A DNA stretch of 64,000 bases from Chelonoidis abingdonii. Taxonomy: Eukaryota > Chordata > Testudines > Testudinidae. Location of the stretch: positions 141,989,253-142,053,252 of the forward strand of contig NC_133771.1 of the NCBI RefSeq assembly GCF_003597395.2, given 5' to 3'. A model generated the notes under the pieces. The model was not told the DNA's origin. It made no database searches and saw only the letters and a list, made by a program, of their open reading frames with translations. This document shows, piece by piece, positions 34,172 to 46,500 of this stretch; the first letter of the stretch is position 1; every line of letters begins with the position of its first letter. The translations under genes were made by a program, and so were the position numbers.

Positions 34172-35165
34172 TGTGATGAACTGGGGAATCTGTCTGTAAA
34201 ATTTGTGAATTCTGTATGAGATTGAGATTCTGTATATATCTTTACCAAGCTGCATACTCTGTTTTGAAAGTGCAGTCTTGTTTTCTGTTTTCTTTTCACC
34301 TGCATGTTGAACTAAAATTGCAACAGTGTTAGTGGCAAAGGCCTAACAATAGATGGTTATTAAATCATGATGGTCCTCTATTCAAGAAGGAAGCACCCTA
34401 GACAAAAGGCTAGCTTCTGCCCAGAGGAACTGTATTTTCAGTGGAGAGGTCACTTAGCAATGAAGACACCTGGTAGAACTCTGTGGTTACCTGTTGAGGC
34501 TGACAAGGAATACACCTGACAGAGTGATTGGAAGGTTATAAAAGGACAGAAGCTTCTCTATTTTCTCCTTTGGCCATTTTCTACTGTGTTAAGATGAGGT
34601 AAGATGCTAAAGGAGCTGGATGAACCATGGCTGGGGGGAACCTACCCAAACACATATGGCCCCCCAAGGACTTCCAATGGAAGGGTGAGTACAGTGAAGG
34701 GAAATGTACCTAGGGTTTATTATTTTTTGAATGGATATATGTAATTTTCATATGATTAAGTAACAAGCAAAGAATGTGATAGACTCTGTGCAAAGTGTCT
34801 CTTTGTGTGTTATATGCTAAAACTCCCATGTGCCCCTTGAAACGAGTTTAACTGAATCCAGAAGTCTCACTCTTTCAGTTGGATTCTGGGGAATTTTTTT
34901 TTTTTTTAAGATACTAGGGTATTTTGGGGGTGATTGCTGATCCTGGGTCCCAAGGCCAGTTGGATGAGGGTCTCCATTTCCAGGATGGGTAGCTGATTGA
35001 GTATTGGTGCCCAGGAAATATACCAGAGAAGCCAAGGGATGAAACTGTGCAACAGTCTCCTGAGACCAAGGGAAGCTTAAAACACGTATGGATCTAAAGG
35101 CTTGCATTCCCCTCACAGTCATCAGGTTGGTGACCAGCAGGGGAATCCTAATCCAACTTGTGATA
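34172..35165 (+). mobile_element. Solo LTR, 994 bp, with AGGAG target duplication
   Basis: The LTR begins TGTGATGAACTGGGGAATC and ends CCAACTTGTGATA. AGGAG is duplicated exactly at 34167-34171 and 35166-35170. A TATA box, TTATAAAAGGAC, lies at about 34535. The motif GATGAGGTAAGATGC after the presumed transcription start is typical of this family. A poly-T run at about 34894-34908 is an insertion within it. No internal coding region remains. Confidence 0.8.
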
Positions 35166-35170
35166 AGGAG

Positions 35171-37078
35171 ACATTATTTTCTCAGTTTGTTTACTTGGTG
35201 TATCTGACAGAACTTTGTACATAGTCACTTTTGCTTTCCCCCTCCCACAGGGTCATTGGGTAGGCATTGCCTCCCTCAGTGCCACTCCATAAATATATGA
35301 CACTGCAGGGAGTAGTCTGGGATTCCTCCTCTGGAGGGGTGATGGGGTTTGGGTAAGCACAGAGCCATGGCTGATGAGGAATCCTGTGCCTTCTGGTTAT
35401 GTGTCCTGCTGCATGGCAAGCTGAGGCAGGACATAGAGCTGTGGCCAGGCTCCATGCCCACAGAGAGAATGAGTAAGGATTTGGATCAATAAGAGTGTTT
35501 CATTGTAACATGGTTGGTTGAAAAATTGTAACCATGCCTTAAAATATATAGAATTCAAGCCACAGCACCTTTTTGAGGTTGAAAATAGCTTGATCCCATC
35601 AAAATCATGTGGAAAGAGAAATTTTAATAGCTAAGCTGTGTAGATTTTTGTGGTCTTTGTCCAACTCCTTGAGATGTCTACATTAAGCTCAGTGTTTCCT
35701 ATCTCTGTTCTGTTACCTTGTTAGGTCCCACTGGGCTGTGTCTACTACCCTTTGTGAAGAAGCTTTTGCCCTATTTTCATATATGTCTCTGTCATAAGAA
35801 TCAATTTTATCCATGAAGTAGCTTCTCTGTTCACTTCGCCACTCCACATCAGTCTTCTTAAAGTAGCAATGAATTCACTTGAGCTAAAAAATCAGAAGTG
35901 CTCATATTCCTGTTCTAGCGATACATTGAGTGGCCACATCATCATCCCTAAGAAAGAATTCTTGATAACCTGATTAAGATAAAAGTCAAGGACTAATAAA
36001 AGACAACAAAGAGTTTCAATCCTCTGGTAGTATTCCCTTCTAAGCATGAAAGAAACCAAAGGAACTGGTATTCCAATAGTTCTAGAATGCATCAGATTAA
36101 GGGAGACCAGCTGTAGTTTAAAAAATCTGTTTCTTTGAGAGCTAACAGAGCCAGCAGGTTCAAAATCACTGGAATTACAAAGGTAATATCAGTGCACTAG
36201 CTCTTAAAAACCCCCCCACCAGGTTTAGAAACAAAGCATATAAAACCAACTGCTGATTATTATTTTATAAAGAAAGCAATTGCAGCTGTTGAGACTAAAA
36301 TCAGGTCCAGACTACATGAGTAGGATCCAGACTTTGAATCCTACAAAATGTAGGGGTGTGTGAATCTTGGGTTTAGTTTAGCATATTTTAGAAAGAGAAC
36401 CTAGCGGCAAAATTCAGATCTGGATCCAGGTTTGGATTCCAAATACCCCCAAAGTTTGGGGATATTCAGATTTTGGTTTGACCCTGCTGTAGCTGTGTGT
36501 AAAGGAACAGCTCATCATAACCAACATTTGGTTGTTTGTTGCAATAAAAATAAGTAACTGTTGGTAACGTACTAAAAAGGATATGTATAGGATGCCACAG
36601 TGTATAATAAATTCTAAAGCAGAACAATAGTTTTCTTCTTTGTTGTCATGACGCATTTCCTGTTGGAGACTATGTATTCTGATGAAAAGACTTCACTGTA
36701 GAGACCAGCTTAGTTACTTTGCAATGGTCTCTTGCAGTTGCTCTTCAGGCAGTGTGGTGCCCCTTCTGCACAAGGCTTTCGAGTTTTTCTGCTATGTTTA
36801 TGCACAGTTTAAATTTTGTTGTGGCTAAATCAGTTTCTAATACAATTTGGCTGGCCAGGCCGAATGAGATTAAACCTTCCTAGAACACATTTTCTGTCTG
36901 CACTAGAGAATTTGGGTATTAAAAACCACCATTGTAATTCCATGGTGCGCCTGTAACACATTACAAATAAACTCACAAAACTACCACCAAGAGTACAAAA
37001 TGGGGCTATTATTTTACTCCAAATGTTTGCCACAGGAAAGAAAATGAAAACAAGCCATTGTGCTACAGCAGTAATGGC
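35171..37078. other. Unrecognised sequence
   Basis: No gene or repeat family was recognised. Confidence 0.5.
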
Positions 37079-37081
37079 TAA

Positions 37082-37210
37082 GGCCTTGTCTACACTTGCA
37101 AGTTGCAGCGCTGGTGAGGGGGTTACAGCGCTGCAACTTAGCAGGTGTCTACACTTAAAAGCTCAGCCAGCGCTGCAACTCCCTGTTTGCAGCGCTGAGC
37201 GCTGTTGCAG
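37082..37210 (+). repeat. Left terminal region with AGCGCT repeats
   Basis: Within about 130 bp of the end, AGCGCT occurs about five times (for example CAGCGCTGG, CAGCGCTGC), and the terminal motif TGTCTACACTT recurs once. Subterminal repeats like these often bind transposase; that role is inferred. Confidence 0.6.
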
Positions 37211-40200
37211 TAGGTTTGTCAGCTTGAGTTGGGGCAGCTATGCGCCACACAGTAAAACAGCACCTCGTCCCAGTTTTGTCACTGTGGGTTGTGGAAGGGG
37301 AACGGACACGGTTGCGGGTCATAGTCCGGCTTCCTGTTTACCAACGACCCTGAAGAAGCAGCCAGGTCGCAGGTCGAAATGCGCACCTGGTGAAATCGGA
37401 CCCATGCCTAGAGGGAGGGCACCTCCCGCACTCTTAGGTAGTGGCAGCTGATTTAAAAACAACAAAAAAAAAAAAAAAAGAAAAAAAAAAAAAGAACCTC
37501 TACCTGTTCCTCGTCCCACTGAGAGCGGTCTGCTCCATGTCCCGCTAACCTCTTGAGTGATGTGAGTCGCCGGCATGGAAGCAACGGCATGGCCCAGGCC
37601 CGTCACTCCAGCTAGAGCCTCACAGCCGGGCGCGGGAGGTTGCGGCGCTTCTCGGCCTGGGCTCCACCATGAGAGTGGGCGGTGGGGGCCTATGTCGCGC
37701 CTCCCGGGCGAGGAGACGAGTCGGCGGGAGCTTGCCTAGCGCATCCGGCCAGAGCAGCGGCAAGTGCACGCGACCAGGCATCCGCGCGAGCTTTACCCGG
37801 CACAGAGTCGATCAGGCAAGACACCCCGCGACCACCCCGGCCTGGAGCTCCGGCCAGACGCACGGCACAGATCCCCGCGACACCTTTTCCCCTGTAAGCT
37901 CGCTCTTCCGGCTGGAGCTCTGGCGCCCTTTAAATATGGCCTTCCCCCCTGACCCTGGGGCAAACTGAGGGAGGTAAATTAAAAGTCCGGGCGCTCCAGC
38001 TGCCACTCTGCCAACCCAGATAACCCCGCGTACCCTTGGCTTCATTATGCCCGCATGGAGCCGAGCCGCGCACCCTCCTAGCAGTTCCCCCAGACAGCGC
38101 TCCCGCGCTATTTAACAAGGTCCCAGGAACGTAGACAGGGAGTTGCAGCGGGCTACTTAAAGCGGGCTGAGGTTCCAGTTGCCTCTGCTGCAACCCCATG
38201 ACACATGCCCCACCAACCCAAGTTCCAGCCCACCCCTGCTGCAGCAGCTCTGCACCCCGTGCCCACAGCACCTCTGCCAAAACACCCTGTTCCTGTCTCC
38301 AGCCACCCTGCCACACAGTAAACCTGAACCCAAAGCCAGCCACACGCTCCCCACACTGCTTGCCGCACCAGCACGCACACTCTGCCCCACCCAACACCTC
38401 CCTGCCCTGTTTCCAAGTCACCCCTGCTTGCACCCACTGCGCCTGAAGCCCAGCCCGCCCACAGCCCTTGAGTGGTCTCCAACCGAGCCCCAATCCTTGC
38501 GCCTTCTGCCTCGCAGGCCAGACCCTAAGTCTCCAGTGCAGGCCGCCATGACCTGCCTTAAGTCCAGCCGACCTCCACGTCCTGACTGCTGACCGAGTAG
38601 CGCTTGGCAGCTGCAGTTTCATCTAGGGCATTAAACTTACTGCAGGGGGGTTCAGACAGTCCCTGGAAATCCAAACACATCGTGCACACGCTACCCAGCG
38701 GACGTAGCTGTGGGACCCAGCACAGAGTGAACCAGTCAGTCCATTAATACTATCCATACACATATATTAAGTCTAAGCATATTGCTATATATTTCATTAT
38801 TCATAACTAGTATATGGAAAGTAAAATAATAAATGAAAGAAAAAGGTCACTTTTTCCAGACCACAAATTTTTTCTTTTAAGTCATCCCTGCCCTGATACT
38901 GTGCTGTGCCTCTTGGTAGTCCAACTTACTCTATTCTCCTGATGGAGCAGCCTTCTCCTTTATCCTTGGTAGACCACTAGTTCCTTTTCTCATGGTTTCC
39001 TCTACTCCCTCCAGTCCTCTGCAACTTATTTCTATTTTCTGTGGATACAGATTCCTAACTGCTTTCATCACATCTCATTCTTTAGTCTTACCCTTGGTTT
39101 TTCTTCTTTAGCTTTGCTGTCCTCAAGAACGTCTGACACTGATGGAGCAGGTATCAAGAGCTGTGTGTGTCAATATAGAAAAAAAAACAGAGGGTGACAA
39201 TCTGTAAAGTACCAACGAGGACCTGCTATTGTTATTAAAGAAGTTTTTCTGCGTATGCATCAGGTCACACATTCTGAGCATAGCCGAGAGAGTGTGGCGC
39301 GTGTAGGACGTAATGCCGCAAAGGATGGAGTGAGTTATGTTAGCCGCAGTTTCGCTAAAGCCTGCTCTCTGCACATTGACACGGAAACTCCACAACAGAA
39401 ACACTGGCACGGAATGGCTTAGCGCGGAGGGAGGTGAAAAGCAACCCCACACCCCACTCCTTCCAGGTGGCCACGTAGCCAGCCCCCCCTTGCACACTGT
39501 GAGCCGCATGTGGGAAACTCGCCATCCTCGATCTGCAGCTGCGGCCTCTCTGTGCTATGCTGCAGAATGTGTAAAGATGCTACAAAAACTCTTAAACAAT
39601 GCAGACCGTAATACAGTTTTACTCTGTTTTTTTTTAAAGGACCTTGAATACTGTTCTCCATCGAGTGGCAGACTTCTGAAAAGACAGCAAAGCTTAAGAA
39701 AAAAACCAAGGAAGACAAGAAAGATATGGGTAAAGCAGTTAGGATCCTGTTATTCCAGATCAGAAAAATAAAAAAGTGCAAGAACTGGAGGGATAAGGAA
39801 ACAATGAAAAAGGCACAGGTTACCTAAGATAAAGAGAGAAGATACTCCAAGAGAAAGAAATATGACCTTACAAGAAGAAGCACAGATCGGCAGGGATGAC
39901 TTAAAAAAAAAAAGTGGGAAAAAGCCCATCATTTCTTTCTGATTATTATTACTTTCCATAACTAGATGTAATAAAAATTATATACTTGCAACTCATATAG
40001 CTGCCGTATGATTGGTTATTAATGACTGCTTGTTTCACACTGTGGGTCCCGCTACTCCCTGGGGGTGTGCACGTGTGTTGGTCGTGCTCACCTGCAAGGT
40101 TAATTGCCCTGGAACTGCCGGCAGCAGTGGACATTGGGGCTGCTGAAGACAGGGCAGGGGCTGACTGGAAGTAGGGTCTGCGCTGACAGGCAGGGCAAGG

Positions 40201-41081
40201 GGTAGGGATGTGGGCTGGTGGAAGAAAAGAAGGGTGTGGGCGGCTTGGCTTCAGGCATGGGGATGCAGCAGGGTGTGACTGGAAACAGGGGCAGGGAGTG
40301 TGGGGCTGGGAGAAGTGTGTGCAGAGCGGTGCGGCAGCAAGTGTGTGTGGGGGCTGGCTGGCTGTTGGGCAGAGGTGTGTGCAGGGGTTGCTGGAACAGG
40401 AACAAGGGTGTTTGGCAGAGGTGGCTGTGGCAAACGGTGCAGAGCTGGCTGCAGGCAGTAGGGGGCTGGATGGTGTGGGCAGGTATGGGGTGCAGCAGAG
40501 GCAACTGGAAACCTCAGCCCTTTTAAGTAGCACCCAACTCCCTTTACTCGTGGACCTTTTAAATTAGCCGGGAGACGCATGGGAATGCAAGAGGGAGGCG
40601 GGAGCTCCAGCGGCTAAATTTGAGAGGACCAGGGTGGCATGAAGGCAGCTGGAGCCCGCCAGGACTTTTAAATACCTAGCAGTCCCTATTGGGCTGCCGC
40701 CAGGCTAGGCAGGGGCTATTAAAGGCGCAGAGTCAGCGCGGGTTCGCTGGGAGCTTGCGACGTGACTTCTGGCCGGATTGTGCTCCAAGCCGGTCGCAGG
40801 GCTTTCCGCGTCTACTGGCCGAGCTCCAAGCCGGGGGTTTCGCGGCTTGCGTGTCTCGGCCCGGCAGCGGGGCAAGCTCCGCGATCTGTCTCCCCTGGGC
40901 CGAAGCGACGACAAAGCCCGCACCGTGCCCACCACTCTCATGGCTGGAGCCGCGGCCGGTGAGCGCCGCAAGCCCGCCGCCCGTGGAGCTCTAGCTGGGA
41001 GAGCGGGCCAATGCAGTGCTCCGCCGCGCCTCACTCAAAGGAGCGGACCATGGAGCAGACGCGCAAGCTGGGGACGGGGTA

Positions 41082-41084
<3 letters not shown>

Positions 41085-41125
<41 letters not shown>
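41085..41125 (+). repeat. Poly-T tract in right arm, mirrored by poly-A in left arm
   Basis: A T tract of about 40 bases lies here. The homologous position of the left arm (about 37465-37494) holds an A tract, as expected if the two arms are inverted copies that already had the tract before duplication. Confidence 0.75.
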
Positions 41126-41131
<6 letters not shown>

Positions 41132-41432
41132 GGTTGTGCTAAGGTGCGGGGGCCTCTTAGGCATGGGTCGATTTCCCAGGCATCACGGTGTTGGAACAGG
41201 AAGCGGAAATGACCCGCACCTTCCGTCCTCCAACAACCCAGCAGTGACAAAAGAATTGGGACGAGGTGTTCTTGGGATAGCTGACACACGATGCACCCAC
41301 TCACGAACAGCGCTGCAACTGGGTGCAAGTGCTGACATTTCTGAGCATTGCACAGAGAGGCCGCAGCTGCAGATGGAGGATGGCGAGTTTCCCCACATGC
41401 GGCTCACAGTTGCGAAGGGGGGGCTGGCTACG

Positions 41433-41900
41433 TGGCTCACCTGGAAGGAGTGGGGTGGGGGTTGCTTCACTGCTGGAAGCCATGGCGTTTTCGTGGTCTT
41501 GTGCGAAAGCAAAGAACAGCTACAAGGTAAATAACACTGAACCCTACACCCACATCTGCCACGCAGCTGTACTCTCAGAGCCACTCTTGCACACAAGCCT
41601 CACCTGGTGAGAGGTGGGGGTTGCCTTCAGTGTGGATAGCATTGGGGTTTCTGTGACTTGTGGAAAGCAAGAGGCAGTCTACAGGTAAATACACTGAACC
41701 CTACCACCCACATTGCCACAGCAGCTACTCTCAGAGCCATCTTGCACACGCAGCCTCACCTGGGAAGGAAGTGGTGGGTGGGGGTTAGCCTTCACTCTGG
41801 AAGCCATGGGGTTTCTGTGGCCTTGTGTGGTAAAGCAAAGAGCAGCTACAGGGAAATCAATGGTTATTCCACAATCTTAGGCATGTTTGCAGGCAGCCAT
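41433..41900 (+). repeat. Tandem repeat, unit about 160 bp, nearly three copies
   Basis: Units start at about 41437, 41601 and 41754 with CTCACCTGG. Each holds a GTGGGGGTTGCCTTCA-like stretch, GGAAGCCATGGGGTTTC-like text, and AAAGCAAAGAGCAGCTACA. Copies 1 and 2 continue with CACTGAACCCTACACCC and GCACAC. The third is cut short. A single inverted unit edge also occurs at 39420-39570. Confidence 0.7.
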
Positions 41901-42461
41901 AGCCACCCTGCTCTCCAAAACATTTGCATCCTCTATTAATAAAAGCTTCTTACATGACAGGCTCCTTTGTGGTTCCTCACACCAAGTCCCAGCAGCTGCG
42001 ACTGTAGCTTCTTCCTAGGCGGAAAATAGCTACTGCCTGACATGATCCTGGGAGTCTCCAAACCACCTCAGTAGCCTTCCCTCTCGCGTGTTCCTCTACA
42101 ACTCTCCCCTCCTCTCCAGGCTCTGAGCCCAGGGCAAGTTGGAGTGCGAGAGTGATATGACCAGAGAGCTGAGAGGAATGCTGGATAAGTCCTACAATAC
42201 CCTGTAGAGGCATAAAAACGCTGGTGAGTTGTCCACACCTTGATGACCAGCACTGCATTCACAGCCGCTGGTCTCGCATTACACCGGAAGAGACCCAGGT
42301 GTACAGCCAGCCGCAACGGCGCTGCAACCACTGCAAGTGTGGACACACTGCAGTGCTGGTCGCTGTCAGTGTGGACACACTGCAGCGCTGGCCGTACACA
42401 GCTGTACGACCACAGCTGTAACGGCCAGCGCTGCAAAACTGTAAGTGTAGACAAAGCCTAA

Positions 42462-43340
42462 GTGTACTGTTTTGAAGCCTTGTGCTAACAGGCCCATTAT
42501 TGATGAAACACAGGTGATGGAAATTTTTTGAGACTTCTTTCTCAGAGATTTACCTGAATCAAAATTCCCAATTTCAATACGTCAAAAGCATACATTTTTG
42601 AAATTCACACCTGTAATTTGCAGGCTTGAGCCCCTCTGTAGACTTTGTAGTTTAATCTACTGAACTCTGTATCTACTGTACAATTTACTACAATGATTCT
42701 TTAAAGAAATCCTTAGGAAGTCATTTAATGGTTGATCAAATTCCCACTGAAGTCAGTGGGAATCTTTCCATTGAATTCAATGAGCACTGAATCAGGACTT
42801 AAAAGAATTAAATGATGTGAAACAGAATGCACACACAGGGTTAACTTTCTTCTTTGCTTAGGTGCCCTTTTATGGAGGCTTTTCCTAATTGGGATTTATT
42901 TGAAAAAAATATGGGCTGTTAAATATACATTTGTATCTGCTTTGATGACCTGAATTTCCTACTGTATTATTTGCTGAATTGTAAAAGAAGAGAACACACA
43001 AAGAGTAGACAAAGCATTTTTATAACCAAAGGGTACTCAGTGAGGTCTGAAATTACCATGGTTATTGATTTGGAGAGAGAATACCGCGCCCCCCCCAGTG
43101 CAAGTTTGATGTATTTTTTATGCATAGGGTTTCATTTTTAAAGAATGGTAATATAGTGATGTGAGTGAGGAGAAAAATCTTAATAATGATTCTGTATTTA
43201 GGATTTCTGCCCCTATATTATTTCAACACTCGTAGAACTGCATTCCTTCATTCAAAGAAAAATTTTAATGCCAAGGTGGATAAGATCCCAAATGTTTTTT
43301 GAGTCAAGCTGTGCTCAAAACATAAATTGTCAGCATAAGT
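42462..43340. other. Unrecognised AT-rich sequence
   Basis: No gene was seen. CACTGAAGTCAGTGGGAATC at about 42747 belongs to an old dispersed motif. Confidence 0.5.
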
Positions 43341-43342
43341 TT

Positions 43343-43515
43343 GGGAGGAGGAATAGCTCAGCGGTTTGAGCATTGGCCTCCTAAACCCAGAGTTGTGAGT
43401 TTAATCCTTGAGGGGCCCACTTAGGGATCTAGGGTAAAACCAATAGTTGGTCCTGCTAGTGAAGGCAGGGGGCCCATGACTTTTCAAGGTCCCTTCCAGT
43501 TCTAGGAGATAGGAT
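43343..43515 (+). repeat. Complete tRNA-derived turtle SINE
   Basis: A tRNA-like head carries an A box (TAGCTCAGCGG, 43354-43364) and a B box (GAGTTTAATCC, 43397-43407), the internal promoter of RNA polymerase III. A tRNA-unrelated body (AGGGATCTAGGGTAAAACC, GGTCCTGCTAGTGAAGGCAG) follows, then a 3' part CAAGGTCCCTTCCAGTTCTA that resembles the CR1 3' end. That likeness is thought to let CR1 machinery copy the SINE. An AT-rich tail follows. Confidence 0.88.
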
Positions 43516-43521
43516 ACCTCT

Positions 43522-46500
43522 ATTAATTTTATTTTTATTTTTTTTAATTTTTAACCTGTGGGAAAAAGTAACCTTTTCCTTTTTTTTTTTTTTTTTATTT
43601 TAAAGTTCTGTGACAATATGAGTAAATACAGCTCAACAGAAAGAAGACAGGCAGAGGAAATGTATTAAAAATAGGAACTGAAATTAAGAATTTTCTTGGT
43701 CAGTTACTGTAAGAAATTAACTAGCCTGCTAGGTGTACATTTAATCAAAGTATTTCATTTTGTACTAAATTGTTCATTGCAGGTGATAAAAAAGAATATA
43801 ACACAGTCAATGTTTCCCAGAGATGAAGTGAACCCAGAAACTGGACACATACTGACATTCATTTGCCAATTTAGTTTGAAGGCAAGATTTGTGGAATTTG
43901 GGTTGGATTACATTTCTTAGACAGATGACATATAACAGATGTTACCTAGTATCCAACTTCCTCTACCTCCTTGACTAAGGGATTAAGAGCTAGGTTTGTT
44001 TTTTGAATTATTTACTATGGCAAAAGCCTGGTCGATATGCAGAGTCTTACTACTGAGACATGAGCTTGGCTTTATTTGTTTCTGTGTGGCCTGCTGTTGT
44101 CCTTATCTGCTTCTCTGATAGAATGTGTAAAATGGTTTTATTCATATTAACTTTGCCATCTTGCATAAATAAGAATAATGGATAGGATAACAATTGTACA
44201 GTTGTAAGGGTAACATAATATAATGACTGTAATTATGCTGTATTCACACTGAGCTTATTGGATCAAATATTCTGTCAGTGTAAATTAGTTTATTGTCTTA
44301 AATGGAACTTTACAATTTACATCTGTAGAGAGTTTGGTCCATTAAATGAAACTCGTATATGGACTTTTTTGTTTCAGGATATGGTACTAAGTACACATGT
44401 CAAACAGTATATCTTTGGAGTAATTACAATGTAATATATTAATTAGAATTCCAAACTAAGTTATTCAGTCATATAGTTAATCTTCTGCTAAAATGAATTA
44501 GTGGCAATTACAAATATCCCAAAGCATAACAACTGTATAATTATGTTGTAATAGTAGTGTGTCAAACTACAGTGTGATTGCAATCAGAACCATCATTGTA
44601 AGTCAAAATAGGGAAAAAAGGTTATATAAAGAAATAGCACTATCAGTATTAGGAGCATAGACTATGGCAAAGGCTATTCTTTCACCACATATTGGGCATG
44701 GAACAGGATTTATTTCAGCTCAGAGAATCATTGTTGTTTTCTCAAGTGTGAAATGGAAGAAACTTTATTGACAAGAAAAGCAGCATCTCCTAGAAGGAAG
44801 TTCAACATATTTAGGAGGGAAAAACACACACATGAACTAAAGACTGTATTGTGCAACTCCATTTATTTTATTGAACATCTCAGTGTTGCCAGTTCTGGAT
44901 GATTTATTGGAAGTCTTGTGATATTTGATGCTTTACTTAAAGCCTCAGCTCCTGGAATCATGTGATTAGATGAGAATCTCATATTTTTGCGTAAGTTTCT
45001 CATGTTTAAGGAGACTGAAAATATGACCCAAATGCACCCTAAAGGCTCCTCAGACAAATCAAAATAACTCAACATTTATTATTTTTAAAAATCACATGAT
45101 TTTTAGTCCATTCTTCTGGGTTTTGTGGGAGTCTGGCTCATGATTTTTGAACATCCAGTGTGGATGATACTGGCACTTACTCCCACTGACTTCTGTGAGA
45201 CTGCTTGCATTAGTAAATGTCACAAAGTGAGTAAAAGGGCCACATTCTAGCTCCAAATATTTCAAGGCGTGTACAGTTTTTCTTTATTTTAAGAGTTAGG
45301 TCTGAGATCAGAAACTACTTCAAAGAGGTTCTCTACTTGAGTATTACCCAGTGCATGAGCTGTCTAGAAAAGGGAGAAGGAACAGCTTTATCTGGTGAAG
45401 AAAGCTGAATAGAGTAATATGCTGAATTTTACTTCCTTTAAGGAAAACCCCCTGAAGCAACTGATATTTTCATGACTTTCCCTGTTTATGTGAGAGCAAT
45501 GCAGAGGCGCTCAGTCTGAGGGGGAGGGAAAACTTTCATCACTCAACAGTGGCTTCTCTGCCTGTCTTGGCACCATTATCAAACTTGGGTCTGCCTATCA
45601 GATGCCCTCAGATGTCCCAAACTGCACTGCAAGTGGCCATGTTTATATGTTTATATAAAAACTCAATTGTCCTGTAATGATGAGTCTCCCTGATTTACTA
45701 GAAAAAACTCTCTCATCGCTGTCCACAATGGCCCTAGTTCTCCAAATACTTTTTTTGCCAAGAGATCACTCAAAGCAGTCCTAATGCCAGCAGAAATGGC
45801 CACTTGAAGCTTCCTTTGGTGTAGACAAATCTGTCAATGGCATGGAATTAAAACACCCCAGAGAAACTCTGGGAGGGATTGTGACACCTTTTTCCCTCTT
45901 TCTCCCCTGCACACTGTCATTAAGGATAGATGTAATCTGGCCTGTTATGAAAATTAGTCTCTTGTGGGTATTCACATGGCGTTATTACCATAAATTAATC
46001 TATGAAGAAGGACACATCCTTATTCTACAGATCTTCTCCCTGTTTGTAGTCCAGGTACCATCTGTTCAGTCTACTGACAAAAACAAATTTGTATTACTTC
46101 TGCAGCCCTGCAGAGTCAGTACAGCTATAGAGGAGTGAGCTGGATTGCCTCCAATCAATGGCATAGACAAAGGAATTCTGAACTAATCCCCATAGTGCAG
46201 AACTGTTATTACTGGTGCCTGTGTACCAGCCAGAAATAACAATGCTTGACTTTCATATGCCCGCGTGTGACTTTGCAGGGTTGACAGTTACAAAAATCAT
46301 AATTTTATTCATAACCGAAGAAATCAGATCTGAAAGCTGCTGAGAGAAATTATTTATGCAATCCCACATTATGGCTATACTCTGAAGAATGACTGTAAAA
46401 CGTCCCTTTAGATGGATGGTGCAGTTGTACTCAGTGCATGGTAGCCATAGACAAGTCTTTGAGTTGTATTCAATTTGGAGATATACACTGACATTTTGCA

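Larger units (their letters stand above)
37082..42458. mobile_element. 5.4 kb palindromic PIF/Harbinger-like element
   Basis: The ends GGCCTTGTCTACACTTGC and AAGTGTAGACAAAGCC are inverted repeats flanked by TAA on both sides (37079-37081, 42459-42461), the 3 bp duplication expected of PIF/Harbinger. Homologous blocks face each other across a centre near 39.3-39.4 kb: 37260-37284 with 41241-41270 (CGTCCCAGTTTTGTCACTG against CAGTGACAAAAGAATTGGG), 38167-38198 with 40488-40518, and an exact 17-18 bp match 38876-38892 with 39889-39906. CpG-rich cores (37600-38060 and 40560-41075) sit in both arms. No DDE transposase motif was recognised. Confidence 0.75.

Noticed and set aside
37260..37700. CpG island promoter of a host gene
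   Set aside because: It is inside a transposon arm and mirrored in the other arm; no host exon is recognisable nearby.
37930..38622. 230-codon frame and its overlapping neighbours
   Set aside because: They fall in the GC-rich arm of the palindromic element. Several frames are open at once, and the mirrored arm does not keep the protein.
43343..43515. tRNA gene
   Set aside because: A and B boxes are present, but the sequence does not fold as a cloverleaf and is followed by a SINE body and CR1-like tail.
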